Shown here one piece after another: positions 1 through 8,393 of a stretch of 64,000 bases of DNA. Within the stretch, counting starts at the first letter, position 1; every line of letters begins with the position of its first letter. Source of the stretch: Fibrella aestuarina BUZ 2 (GTDB lineage Bacteria > Bacteroidota > Bacteroidia > Cytophagales > Spirosomataceae); contig NC_020054.1 of NCBI RefSeq assembly GCF_000331105.1, forward strand, positions 496,001-560,000. Reading direction: 5' to 3'. The notes under the pieces are model-generated. The model was not told where the DNA came from. It did no database searches and saw only the letters and a program-made list of their open reading frames with translations. The position numbers and the translations under genes are program-made.

Positions 1-29
1 GCAAGTTGGGTGCGAGACAGTTTGTTCAT
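1..29 (-). CDS. start of a gene downstream of PadR regulator (partial)
   Basis: An ATG on the minus strand at position 29 opens a frame (MNKLSRTQL) that runs off the left edge, 36 bp after the PadR stop codon. Only nine codons are visible, so the product cannot be named from sequence. In Cytophagales, PadR regulators of this size are often followed by an ABC-transporter permease with a short N-terminal prefix domain. That is an inference from context only. Confidence 0.3.
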
Positions 30-64
30 ACATCGGAAAAGGTTATGACTAAACAGATATGAGC

Positions 65-418
65 TTACTGGCCCAGGGATGCCGTTGGCGCAGGGTTGAG
101 AATCAGCCGCATCAACTGAACGAAACGATCAAATTCGCCTAGCTTCTCAATGGCCGTTTCGCTTCCCACGGGGGTAAGCTGATAGTATTTGCGTAGTCGG
201 CCGTCTACCTCCTGGGTGTGTGTAATGAGTAAGCCCTCCTCTACCAGTTTGTGTAGCACGGGATAAAGCGCCCCAAACGTAAGCGTCAACTCACCCGCCG
301 TTCGTTCTTCAACGGCCTGCGTAATCTCATAGCCATACATCCGCCCTTGCTGAGCCAGCAGTTGAAGGACGATGGTCTTCAGTGTCCCTCGTATAAATTC
401 CTGATTACCCGATTTCAT
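65..418 (-). CDS. PadR family transcriptional regulator
   Basis: A 117-aa protein with the PadR winged helix. The N-terminal half has the family signature, with FIRGTLKTIVLQLLAQQGRM followed by YGYEITQAVEERT, then LTFGALYPVLHKLVEEGLL and a beta wing with RLRKYYQLT. PadR proteins are dimeric repressors, usually of a neighbouring membrane transporter or stress gene. The short C-terminal helix (LGEFDRFVQLMRLIL) is the dimerisation segment of the short PadR-s2 type. An AT-rich dyad lies 36-63 bp upstream of the start and fits autoregulation. A second gene starts 36 bp downstream in the same direction and is the likely regulated partner. Confidence 0.93.
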   Translation of the reverse strand: MKSGNQEFIRGTLKTIVLQLLAQQGRMYGYEITQAVEERTAGELTLTFGALYPVLHKLVEEGLLITHTQEVDGRLRKYYQLTPVGSETAIEKLGEFDRFVQLMRLILNPAPTASLGQ

Positions 419-453
419 GGGATTCTGTGCGTTAATCGTATGTGTCTGTCGAG

Positions 454-481
454 ACTATATATAAGAAACCTATATATACAG
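454..481. promoter_or_regulatory. putative PadR operator dyad
   Basis: Two TATATATA blocks (456-463 and 471-478) flank a 7-nt spacer and form an inverted repeat just upstream of the PadR gene. Known PadR operators are AT-rich dyads of this spacing that overlap the regulator's own promoter. Seen: the dyad and its position. Inferred: binding by the PadR protein. Confidence 0.5.
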
Positions 482-909
482 GTAACAACAACCAGTGGAT
501 GCTCCTGGACAGATTATTCCACAACCGAAGGCGCCATTAAAATAGCTTTGTCACGGAGTCAACAAGGGCAAGACGGATTATTAGCCTACACACAGCGCCG
601 TTTTCGCTTTCCAGTCGTGCTTTACCGCGTAGCGCCAGATAGCGGAATACACGAATGAAACGGAACGGTTGCCGCCTCCAGTCGGCGGTTTTGGGCTTGG
701 GGGAGCCGTCAGCCGAGAGCAACGTACTTGGCCTGACAAACCCGGGAAGCGAATGAGCTTCATTTGTTTCTATCTTGTCAGAACGCAGGCAGATCTGGCT
801 GAAAGCGTTACGACGGCTTAATCGAATAGCGGTATCGGTATACGTCGATCTGCTTTGGGCGCGTTGCCTTACGTAAACCAGTTGCCTGTACGCTAACCAA
901 CTTCGCCTC
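482..909. other. intergenic stretch, no gene supported
   Basis: About 430 bp between the divergent PadR and membrane-protein genes. Open frames here carry no recognisable protein and overlap each other on both strands. A weak GC-rich stem (around 678-694) is followed by TTTT. Nothing else stands out. Confidence 0.5.
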
Positions 910-1545
910 ATGACACAACCAGCCGATAAACGCTCGCCCATACAGCACATTTTACTAATAGTCAGCCTATTAGGCTTGATTCTGACCAGTATCTTTTTGA
1001 GTCGTCGCAGCGTACATGACGTTCAGGAAGCTTCCGCGTCCATCTATAAAGATCGCCTGGTGCCAACCGGCATGCTGGTCAATCTGACGTCCACGATCTA
1101 CCGAAAACGGTCGCTATTGGAAACCTACGTGCTGGCGGTTGATAAACCCACGATGAACCAGCTTGTCTCTTCGCTCGATCAGCTGACCAGACGGACCGAC
1201 TCCCTGCTGGTTGAATTTAGCCAGACCAGGTTGACGGCCAACGAAGCCGCCCAACTCGACTTACTAAAAAAGCGATTGGCGGTTTACAACCAGCTAGAGG
1301 GTGAACTCACGGCCAACCCGGTCAATTCATCAACCGCCCAGCAGACGCTCTTTACCGGTCGTAGTAACCAGGCGTTTAGTCAGGTTGCTCAAACGCTCGA
1401 TGACCTGGCTTCCCTGCAACTTACGGTAGGCGAAGAACTCCTGGGCGAGTCGAGAGGAGAAACCAACTACATCTACGTGCTGACGGCGTTGCAGATCGGG
1501 TTGGTCTTGCTGATTGGGCTAAGCGTTTTCTGGCATCGGTTCTAA
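910..1545 (+). CDS. small membrane protein with MCP-type four-helix-bundle domain
   Basis: A 211-aa protein with two transmembrane segments, at residues about 14-32 (HILLIVSLLGLILTSIFLS) and about 187-207 (YIYVLTALQIGLVLLIGLSV). They bracket a helical periplasmic region of about 155 residues resembling the four-helix-bundle sensor domain of chemotaxis receptors. The chain ends right after the second membrane helix, so there is no HAMP or methyl-accepting signalling domain. Stand-alone proteins of this kind occur in Cytophagales. Here it could be a membrane sensor that works with a separate partner, or the sensor part of a truncated receptor. No kinase or chemotaxis gene is adjacent. Confidence 0.75.
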   Translation: MTQPADKRSPIQHILLIVSLLGLILTSIFLSRRSVHDVQEASASIYKDRLVPTGMLVNLTSTIYRKRSLLETYVLAVDKPTMNQLVSSLDQLTRRTDSLLVEFSQTRLTANEAAQLDLLKKRLAVYNQLEGELTANPVNSSTAQQTLFTGRSNQAFSQVAQTLDDLASLQLTVGEELLGESRGETNYIYVLTALQIGLVLLIGLSVFWHRF

Positions 1546-1674
1546 TACCGCCAGCGCCCTACCAGGCAGGCAATTCAGCTTGGAGTAAGTCGCCTGCCGA
1601 TACGGCACTGGCTGAAAAGCAAAATGCGCTGTTTGATCAGGCGGCAGACGAAGGAGGCCGATGAAAGTCATCAA

Positions 1675-3228
1675 TCAGCCTTGTCCATTCAGGTAATCGT
1701 ACGTCAGGAAACAGTGCTCAACAACCTGACCAGCTTCATTCAGCACAACCAGTATGCTCTGTCCTTTGCCCGCTCCTTGTATCAGGTGAATGCGTACGTA
1801 CTGTTTATCGCCAATCGTGAGATGGTAAGATAGCGTCAACCGACGCGCGTTCCGTTTGACAAAAGGCCATTGCATACTCGTTCGAAGCGGCCGACGTACC
1901 TGCACGTACAAGCGATGTTGCAGGTTCTGGCGGTAGAATCGGGCATCTGCACCCTGCTCTGCTTCAATGCGCGCCTGCAACCTGGGTACGGCACCGTAGA
2001 CAGCCTGTAGCGACGCGCACTTGTCAGCAAAAGGAGCCAGCAGGGTAGCATCTTCCTCGACCAGACCCGTCGAGTAGGGTGTCACTCGGCCGTAAGTCTG
2101 CTTCGTCAGTAAACTATCCGCGTAAAAGTCGAGGGCTAGCTGCTCGTAACAGATCGTCTCCGTTTTCAACTCCGTTGCCTGCTCATCGAGATAGCTCAGC
2201 GCTTTTTGGATGCCTATGTCCAAACTCCGCTCGGTGTCTTCCCGACGGTGCTCCACTGGCAAATCCACCGGAACGCCGCGGCCTTCGTAGCTGACGCGCC
2301 GGGGGTCAACGCTCTGCCCATTGGACAGCGCTAGTTCCCAGCCGTTTGGCAATGTAGCCCCCCACATAGGCGAGAAAATACCGTTGGTGTTCTCACCAAC
2401 TAACCGAACATAAGGCAGTTGCTTTAAATAGAGTGCGCAGTGATCTCCCGCGCTGATGGTTGCCCCGCTGGTCAGCAGCAGCGTCGGCTTGATCAGCTTC
2501 GGCCCTGGTGCAGGATGCAGGTAATACGCACTCCAGGGCGAATACTCGGCATGGGGCTTGTGCCAGCGGGTACGTCCATAACCCACGAGCCGCCGGACTT
2601 GGGTCAGGCGGCTTGTCAGGGCATCCAGGTAAGCGGGAGCGCCGCCACCGTTAACGCGGATGTCCAGCAGTACGCCCTCCACGTCGGCAAAGGCCACGAC
2701 CATTTCGTCTAGTTGACGAGCAAACTCGTTCAGCGGCATACCCCCAAAGCCGTTAACCTGTAGATAGCCATAGCGATCAGATCGACAGTACCCGCCCAGT
2801 TGATAGGGCTCGCTACGGAACCTGGTGAAGGCACCAAAGCCCTGCTTTTGCAGGTAAGCCAGCGTGACTTGCTGAAACTGCCGTTGCTGCTCTTTGGTAG
2901 GGTATTCCTTCAGAAAACGAGAATATTTGGCACTGGCGGGCAAATCGCCCGTTGGCGAGATTACAACGTGACCATCCCGGAGGGGAGCCACCACCTGCTT
3001 CATAATGTCGAGCAAGGTGGAGTCGTCGGTGCGCGCATCGACCTGGGGGCGGTAGCGTTGGTATTGTTGGTGCCAGTCTACGCCTCTGGTTTCGAAATGA
3101 GCATAGTGCTGATTGAACAGCCCCCAGAACGCTTCAAAGTTGCGCTCCGGGCTCTTGCGGTTGGCAGACTGGGTCCATCCTATGAGCGGACTGGCAAGTA
3201 GTATAAGAAGAGGTAAGGTTACTTTCAT
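1675..3228 (-). CDS. secreted S41-family peptidase
   Basis: A 517-aa protein with a signal peptide (residues 1-20, cleavage after WTQ). The N-terminal helical region with DGHVVI (residues 85-90) and the core (VEGVLLDIRVNGGG, residues 183-196) match the tricorn/C-terminal-processing S41 fold. The nucleophile is predicted at Ser259 in TSGATISAGDH, where the family usually has SA(G/A)E; here the residue after Gly is Asp. After the protease fold, at about residue 345, comes an extra domain of about 170 residues with no clear match. It probably acts in the periplasm or outside the cell. It is transcribed divergently from the NTF2-like gene and stands alone. Confidence 0.85.
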   Translation of the reverse strand: MKVTLPLLILLASPLIGWTQSANRKSPERNFEAFWGLFNQHYAHFETRGVDWHQQYQRYRPQVDARTDDSTLLDIMKQVVAPLRDGHVVISPTGDLPASAKYSRFLKEYPTKEQQRQFQQVTLAYLQKQGFGAFTRFRSEPYQLGGYCRSDRYGYLQVNGFGGMPLNEFARQLDEMVVAFADVEGVLLDIRVNGGGAPAYLDALTSRLTQVRRLVGYGRTRWHKPHAEYSPWSAYYLHPAPGPKLIKPTLLLTSGATISAGDHCALYLKQLPYVRLVGENTNGIFSPMWGATLPNGWELALSNGQSVDPRRVSYEGRGVPVDLPVEHRREDTERSLDIGIQKALSYLDEQATELKTETICYEQLALDFYADSLLTKQTYGRVTPYSTGLVEEDATLLAPFADKCASLQAVYGAVPRLQARIEAEQGADARFYRQNLQHRLYVQVRRPLRTSMQWPFVKRNARRLTLSYHLTIGDKQYVRIHLIQGAGKGQSILVVLNEAGQVVEHCFLTYDYLNGQG

Positions 3229-3402
3229 CCGATCCGCAGCTAGGCCAAACCACCCGTTGGTTCTTGACTGGATGCAGGCAACAGCCCAATGTCATAAAAA
3301 AGAGACACCCGCTTCCGTACACATAACGGTTTATGCCGATCAGTAACTTACAACTGTACGGTTTTTAGCATCGCGTTTAACTTTAGACATAACCGCGATT
3401 TT

Positions 3403-3870
3403 ATGAAAACTCTGACCGTTGCGCTCATACTCATAGCCAGCTTTTGCAGCTATACGGCCGCCGAGGCCCAAATAGATACGACAAGCTACCCTACTGAGCG
3501 ACAGCAGATCAGGGCCTTGATGCGTCAGCGAAGACCGAGCGAGCCCATCGACTGTAGTGATTTCATCGCCGTTGGGCCCAAAGGTGATATCTCTTTTTCG
3601 CACAAGGAATGGCTGGCCGTTCAAGCGAAAGAAAAACTGGTTTTTAAGTCCGTACGTGCGCTGCCAGGGCATGAGTTTATCCGCATCTACGACGGCACAA
3701 TGGCTGTGGTTAATTTTCTGGCCGAGGTTCAACTTGTGGTAGATGACCGGGATTTGGCCATTAAGGTGAGGCGGCTGGAAGTCTATCATAAGGAGCCCAC
3801 CGGCTGGTGTCGTGTAGCTGGTCAGGGCACCGAGGTGGATGAGAAGCTCTTTCCCGTGAAAAGCAATTAG
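3403..3870 (+). CDS. secreted NTF2-like (DUF4440/SnoaL-type) protein
   Basis: A 155-aa protein with a signal peptide (MKTLTVALILIASFCSYTAAEA). The mature part has the order typical of the NTF2-like cone fold: an N-terminal helix, then strands with SVRALPGHEFIRIYDGTMAV and a final VYHKEPTGWCRVAGQGTEV. In secreted DUF4440 proteins that last motif closes the sheet. The family binds or isomerises small ligands, but no catalytic residues can be assigned here. An imperfect promoter box (TAACTTTA) lies shortly upstream. There is no operon partner. Confidence 0.7.
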   Translation: MKTLTVALILIASFCSYTAAEAQIDTTSYPTERQQIRALMRQRRPSEPIDCSDFIAVGPKGDISFSHKEWLAVQAKEKLVFKSVRALPGHEFIRIYDGTMAVVNFLAEVQLVVDDRDLAIKVRRLEVYHKEPTGWCRVAGQGTEVDEKLFPVKSN

Positions 3871-4146
3871 GCCTTCAGTCCGCCTCGGCATCCATAACGT
3901 GGTAGCGGTACACGGCCCCACTTGTCCTCCTGCTAATCGCTTCCCCGAAAGCCATCAGGTAACCCTGAAGCGGGCGATGGCGCACTCATTATTCGTACGG
4001 TTACAGGATTAGCAGTAACAGGTCATCAGTTCAGGAGGTAAATGGCGCAGTTCAGTATCGGCAAGTGGCAGCCGGTACAGGGTCACCTTGAAGACACTGC
4101 CTTGCGGGCGCAGTTTTGATCCATCAATTCTGGACAAAACACCCCC

Positions 4147-5457
4147 ATGCGCCTCTTTCGCCTCCTTCCAATCCTTTTAGCGAGTCTGCTGGCCTGCACC
4201 AAACCGGCAGACATTACCCCCACTCAACCCGCAACCGGCACGCCCACCGAAGTGGGTAAGCCAATCGGGGCCGCCACGACAAAAACAATTGGCGCTGCGG
4301 GTGGCAGCCTCACCACCTCCGACGGTAAACTGACGCTCACCTTCCCGGCGGGGGCGCTGGCCAACGAAACCCTCATCAGCGTACAACCGGTTGAAAATAA
4401 GGCCATCAATGGGGTTGGGATCGCTTACGAATTTGGGCCCGACGGATCCCGTTTTGCCAAGCCCGTTACGTTTACCTACCACTATGCGCCAACCGAACTG
4501 CTAGGCACCACACCACAGGCAATGGCGCTGGCCTCGCAAAACGCCGAACACGTCTGGCTACTCGAGCGCTTCGTGAAGGTAGACCCGGTTAGCCGTACCA
4601 TTCAGGGGAAAATCGATCACTTTAGTTGGTGGAGTATTATCACACTGTTTTACATGACGCCCGAAGCCGCTACGTTGGGACCAACCAACTGGGTAGACCT
4701 GAAAATTCAACAGGCCGCTGATCTACCGACCATTCCCACGAGCGCCGACGCCGATCAACTGCCCCTGTTGGCCCCGCTGACGCTGACTGGCACCGACCCC
4801 TTCTTGATTAAAGACATCAGTCTCAACGGCAACAACAACTGGTCGGCCCTGCAAAACTCCGCGAATCCGGATGGGTATTTGGGTTACGATATGCGAGCTA
4901 AAGCGGCGGTCATCCGCTACTATGCCCCCGCCCGGGTACCCCAAAATAATCCTGTCATGATTGGCGTCACGCTGGCGGTGTCCGACAAGGCGCAACTGAT
5001 CCTGGTTGGTAACCTGACGATCGAAAACGAAAATAGCTTTAGTGTGGAGGGGCGCCGTTTCGACAATGTACAGGTCGCGGCGGGTTTTGTGGGCGGAACA
5101 TTTACGCTGACCATGCGCGACTTGGACGACCCCACTGCCATGGGCACGCTCTATGCGCAGGCCAATCTGAGCGGCGAGGGGTCGGCCTCGTTCGACCTCA
5201 ACGGAAACGGGGCGGCGGCGGCGACCAATCGGGGCGAAACCCAGGGCGATTCGCGCTACCGGACATGCGCCGATGCGTACACCGAGAGTGGCACCATTAC
5301 CATCACCAAGCTGGTTCAGAAAAACGGGCAGCGGTATGTGCAGGGGACCGTACGAGGCACGCTTGTCAAAATACACGATGTTGACCGGAAGACGTGCACC
5401 GTACTGGAGCACAAGACGTTCCAGGTCAGCGCGAATTTCACGGCTCCGTTGCTCTAG
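4147..5457 (+). CDS. lipoprotein with ZU5-like domain
   Basis: A 436-aa protein with a lipobox ending at Cys17 (LLASLLAC), so it is an inner- or outer-membrane lipoprotein. After a Thr/Pro-rich linker, residues about 45-150 read IGAAGGSL, KLTLTFPAGALANET and FGPDGSRFAKPVTFTYHY. This is the ZU5-like beta domain common in surface lipoproteins of Bacteroidota. A WWS-containing segment and a C-terminal beta-rich domain (about residues 290-436) follow; the latter contains Cys376 and Cys418 and may mediate ligand binding. The function is unknown. It is monocistronic, with a good terminator about 100 bp downstream. Confidence 0.75.
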   Translation: MRLFRLLPILLASLLACTKPADITPTQPATGTPTEVGKPIGAATTKTIGAAGGSLTTSDGKLTLTFPAGALANETLISVQPVENKAINGVGIAYEFGPDGSRFAKPVTFTYHYAPTELLGTTPQAMALASQNAEHVWLLERFVKVDPVSRTIQGKIDHFSWWSIITLFYMTPEAATLGPTNWVDLKIQQAADLPTIPTSADADQLPLLAPLTLTGTDPFLIKDISLNGNNNWSALQNSANPDGYLGYDMRAKAAVIRYYAPARVPQNNPVMIGVTLAVSDKAQLILVGNLTIENENSFSVEGRRFDNVQVAAGFVGGTFTLTMRDLDDPTAMGTLYAQANLSGEGSASFDLNGNGAAAATNRGETQGDSRYRTCADAYTESGTITITKLVQKNGQRYVQGTVRGTLVKIHDVDRKTCTVLEHKTFQVSANFTAPLL

Positions 5458-5557
5458 TTGCCCACCCAAATGAACTCACGAAGCGCAGCCTCATTGCCTT
5501 CACTCCTCCCTGACCGCCAGCCTATCCACACCAACTTAAATTCTGGAGGCGACTACC

Positions 5558-5583
5558 AGCCCGGCCGGTTGGCCGGGCTTTTT
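5558..5583 (+). terminator. rho-independent terminator
   Basis: A perfect 9-bp stem (AGCCCGGCC / GGCCGGGCT) with a GGTT loop, followed by TTTT. It lies 100 bp after the ZU5-like lipoprotein gene. Confidence 0.85.
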
Positions 5584-6514
5584 GTACTATCATCCGCCGA
5601 GCTGGGTACGTCGCTCTAGCTGCCCAGCTTCCTACGCGTCGGCGGCTGGTGCACAACACCGTAGACAGCTTACAAGGCGGTGCACCTTCCGGCGAAAGGA
5701 GCCGCCGAATAGGCTACTTTCTGTTCGAACCAGTCCGACGAACTTGATAGATACCTGCTTAGTCGTTGCCTATCCTACAGGAAAATCCGTATTTTACCTG
5801 TGTGGGACAGCCAGTTGCTTACATACGGTGTTTGCTGAGCTGGTCAAGCGGTTTGATAGCCGCCTGGCTGTGTCTGCTATATATAGCTCAGCCCGCCGAT
5901 GTCGATGTCCTGGCAGAGCGGCAAACGTACCTATACTGCCGTGCGTCACAGCGGCCTGCCCGTAAACCGGATGTCACCTCGGCGCTTCATTGCCACGGCT
6001 CAATAGCCCTGGTCAACAGCCGGGTCGACTTCTCGTTCGGGCCATCACCCAGCTTCCTGCCCGGTCTGCTGGCTCCCTTCGCTTATAAGCCGGGCGTGAC
6101 CGTCCGTCGGCACCCACACTATTCTTATTACTCCTTCCGCTTTCTGCAACTCATCTTCGAGCATCAGATTGCGATCAATGCGCCCTAAGGCTTTTCTTCA
6201 GGCGCTGTGCGCCCAGCGAACGTACCTGGGTATACGCCTCTTTCTTCCGCCCCTGCGTAACGCCCGGTACCTGATTGGCCGTGCTAGCTGACTCCTTCGG
6301 CTACGGGTGCGCTCTTCTCATAGTCGTCTTGGCGCTTACGTCTTCGTGACCGCTGGTAGCCGCGTTCTTGGGCCACGCTATGTACGCCGCTCAGGGCCGC
6401 CCGGTGTGCTTACTGATCGGGGCCGATGGGGGCGTTCTTTTCCGCAATCGAACATGGTAGCCTTCACCGGTGAAGTGAGCGCTATCTCCTCTAAACATAT
6501 AACCACTCAACACC
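5584..6514. other. gene-poor kilobase, possible decayed coding remnants
   Basis: No frame here gives a credible full protein. On the minus strand, short stretches look protein-like but are broken by frameshifts and stops: KRQDDYEKSAPVAEGVS, then GRKKEAYTQVRSLGAQRLKK ending near 6178, then RIDRNLMLEDELQKAE near 6130-6180. This may be a degraded gene, but I do not recognise the family. The stretch has three ACGTACC/GGTACGT motifs. Confidence 0.4.
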
Positions 6515-7411
6515 ATGATTTCGCAACCAACGACGGTGCCTGCTGCTTCCCAGACACACCTGCTTCGTCGTCTGAAAGACGGCATCTTTCTCTTGACTGG
6601 CGTACTCTGCGCCGGCATGGGCCTGAAGGGCTTCCTGCTACCAAATAACTTTATCGACGGAGGCGCCATGGGCATCTCCTTACTACTGGAAATCACGACT
6701 GGCCTCGAACTGGCCCTGCTGATTATTTTGGTTAACCTGCCGTTTATCTGGCTGGGTTATCGCCAGATATCAACGGGTTTCGCTATCCGTACCACACTGG
6801 CCATTAGCTTGCTGGCGGTTTGTCTGGTCGTTGTACCATACCCGGTCGTAACAACCGACAAACTGTTAATTTCTGTCTTTGGCGGTTTCTTCCTAGGGGC
6901 CGGTATCGGGCTGGCGATCCGGGGTGGCGGCGTATTGGATGGTACCGAGGTGCTGGCCGTTTGGGTCAGCCGCCGGTCGGCGCTGACGGTCGGCGACGTG
7001 ATTATGGTCATCAACATCTTGGTATTCGGTGCCGCGGCCATTCTGCTGAACGTCGAAACAGCCTTATACGCGATGCTCACCTACCTGGCCGCCTCTAAAA
7101 CTGTCGACTTCCTCATCCACGGTATCGAAGAATATACGGCGGTCATCATCGTGTCTGACCGCCATGAAGCGTTGCGTACGATGATTACCGAAGAGCTTGG
7201 CCGCGGGGTTACCGTCTTCAAAGGTGAAAAGGGCTATGGCAAGCGGGGCTATCAGCAACACGACATCAACATCCTGTATACCGTCGTTACCCGTTTGGAG
7301 CTCACCCGCCTGAAAGACAACATCACCCGAATTGATGAACAAGCCTTTGTGATCAACCACGGTATCGATGATGCCAAGGGCGGGATGGTCAAAGGGCGGC
7401 CCCTACATTAA
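6515..7411 (+). CDS. YitT family membrane protein (DUF161/DUF2179)
   Basis: A 298-aa protein with five to six hydrophobic segments in residues 20-215. It contains the YitT signatures GLKGFLLPNNFIDGGAMGIS, GGGVLDGTEVLAVWVSRR and LTYLAASKTVDFLIHGIEEY. The C-terminal cytoplasmic DUF2179 domain (residues about 220-290) has GRGVTVFKGEKGYGKRGY and IDEQAFVINHGIDDAKGG. The family is found in most bacteria as an inner-membrane protein of unproven transport function. It is followed directly by a terminator, so it is monocistronic. Confidence 0.93.
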   Translation: MISQPTTVPAASQTHLLRRLKDGIFLLTGVLCAGMGLKGFLLPNNFIDGGAMGISLLLEITTGLELALLIILVNLPFIWLGYRQISTGFAIRTTLAISLLAVCLVVVPYPVVTTDKLLISVFGGFFLGAGIGLAIRGGGVLDGTEVLAVWVSRRSALTVGDVIMVINILVFGAAAILLNVETALYAMLTYLAASKTVDFLIHGIEEYTAVIIVSDRHEALRTMITEELGRGVTVFKGEKGYGKRGYQQHDINILYTVVTRLELTRLKDNITRIDEQAFVINHGIDDAKGGMVKGRPLH

Positions 7412-7457
7412 CGATCTTCGTCGGCGGCGCTTCACCTGCCATGTCCGTAGTATTCAC

Positions 7458-7487
7458 AGCCCGGTCAGATTGGCCGGGCTTTTTTTG
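7458..7487 (+). terminator. rho-independent terminator after yitT-like gene
   Basis: A 10-bp stem (AGCCCGGTCA / TGGCCGGGCT, one G-T pair) followed by seven further T. A GCTGGGTACGTCGCT sequence follows about 10 bp later. The same 15-mer follows the terminator at 5558, so the two terminator regions share a short repeat. Confidence 0.9.
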
Positions 7488-7538
7488 CTTACCAGTACAG
7501 CTGGGTACGTCGCTAGTGGCCTTACTAGCCCCCATTAC

Positions 7539-7877
7539 TTATCCGGCTTTGCTGTCGGGAATGGAGGAGTTGCCCAGCGAGGTCACCATCTCCATAAAGG
7601 CCTCTGTATGCCGTTGAATTGGGGGCATCATCAGCACGGATATATCGCCCGGCCCCGCCTGAGGGTAATACCAGGTGGCCTGCGCCGCCGTCAGGTAGGC
7701 CGCCAGATCGACATAGCACAGGCAGGCCTCTCTGCCACAGCGTCCATCGGCCAGCTGCGAGGGCCGCAACAAGTGTGGAAACAAATGAAACTCATCGACG
7801 GACAACCCAAAAGCATGTTCCAGTTCATTGATCGTCTCAACCTCGGCCTGGTTCGGTAAGTAGATCGTGTCACACAT
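7539..7877 (-). CDS. hypothetical protein
   Basis: A 112-aa frame from an ATG at 7877. A TTG at 7925 would give 128 aa. I do not recognise it. The chain starts MCDTIYLPNQAEVETINELE and is acidic. It has a pair of Cys in GRCGREACLCYVDLAAYL that could bind metal, and a helical end with MPPIQRHTEAFMEMVTSLG. There is no signal peptide. It lies alone between two plus-strand genes. Normal codon use and lack of a better overlapping frame favour a real gene. Confidence 0.55.
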   Translation of the reverse strand: MCDTIYLPNQAEVETINELEHAFGLSVDEFHLFPHLLRPSQLADGRCGREACLCYVDLAAYLTAAQATWYYPQAGPGDISVLMMPPIQRHTEAFMEMVTSLGNSSIPDSKAG

Positions 7878-8393
7878 CGCTGAATCAGCGGCTGGTAAGG
7901 ATAACCGCTGTAAAAACGAGTGCAATTTGTATGCCTAACCCAAGCGGAATAAATCAGGACAAAAAAGCGCGTTTAAGACCTTGGATTCCAGCCACCTACC
8001 GTCTACACTACATTCAAATAAACATTACCTCCATCCAATAAATATCGGATTGTAGTGCCCATCGTATCCGCTTACCTTAACATATATTAATTCGTACGTG
8101 AATGCTTTCTAGGCCATAGTTATGAAGCCTCCGTCAGTTGGCCCTGAAGACAATACCAATCGCCCGCTGAGCAATGTCCGACATACCGACCCCCTACTTC
8201 TGTCCTTTATAACGTAGCCCTCCCCCACTGCTTTTGCGCCTTGTTCACGCACAATCGCCCGGCCGATTACCAATTCGCACCGGCTAAGTGATCGTAAGTG
8301 GTCCTGGTCAACCACCCTCCATAAACGGAGGGCCATACCCTCTTTGTCTTTACCAAAATTGTAACCTTTTATCACATAATATATCTTAAACCA
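7878..8393. other. promoter region of the PKS operon, no gene
   Basis: About 515 bp, becoming AT-rich over 7940-8100 and again over 8330-8390. It should hold the promoter for the long operon starting at 8394. A TTTG near 8342 and TAACCTTTT about 15 bp later resemble Bacteroidota promoter elements, but the spacing is short. No recognisable coding frame was found. Confidence 0.45.

Noticed and set aside
910..1545. Chemotaxis receptor
   Set aside because: The HAMP and signalling domains are missing and no chemotaxis genes are nearby, so only the sensor fold can be claimed.
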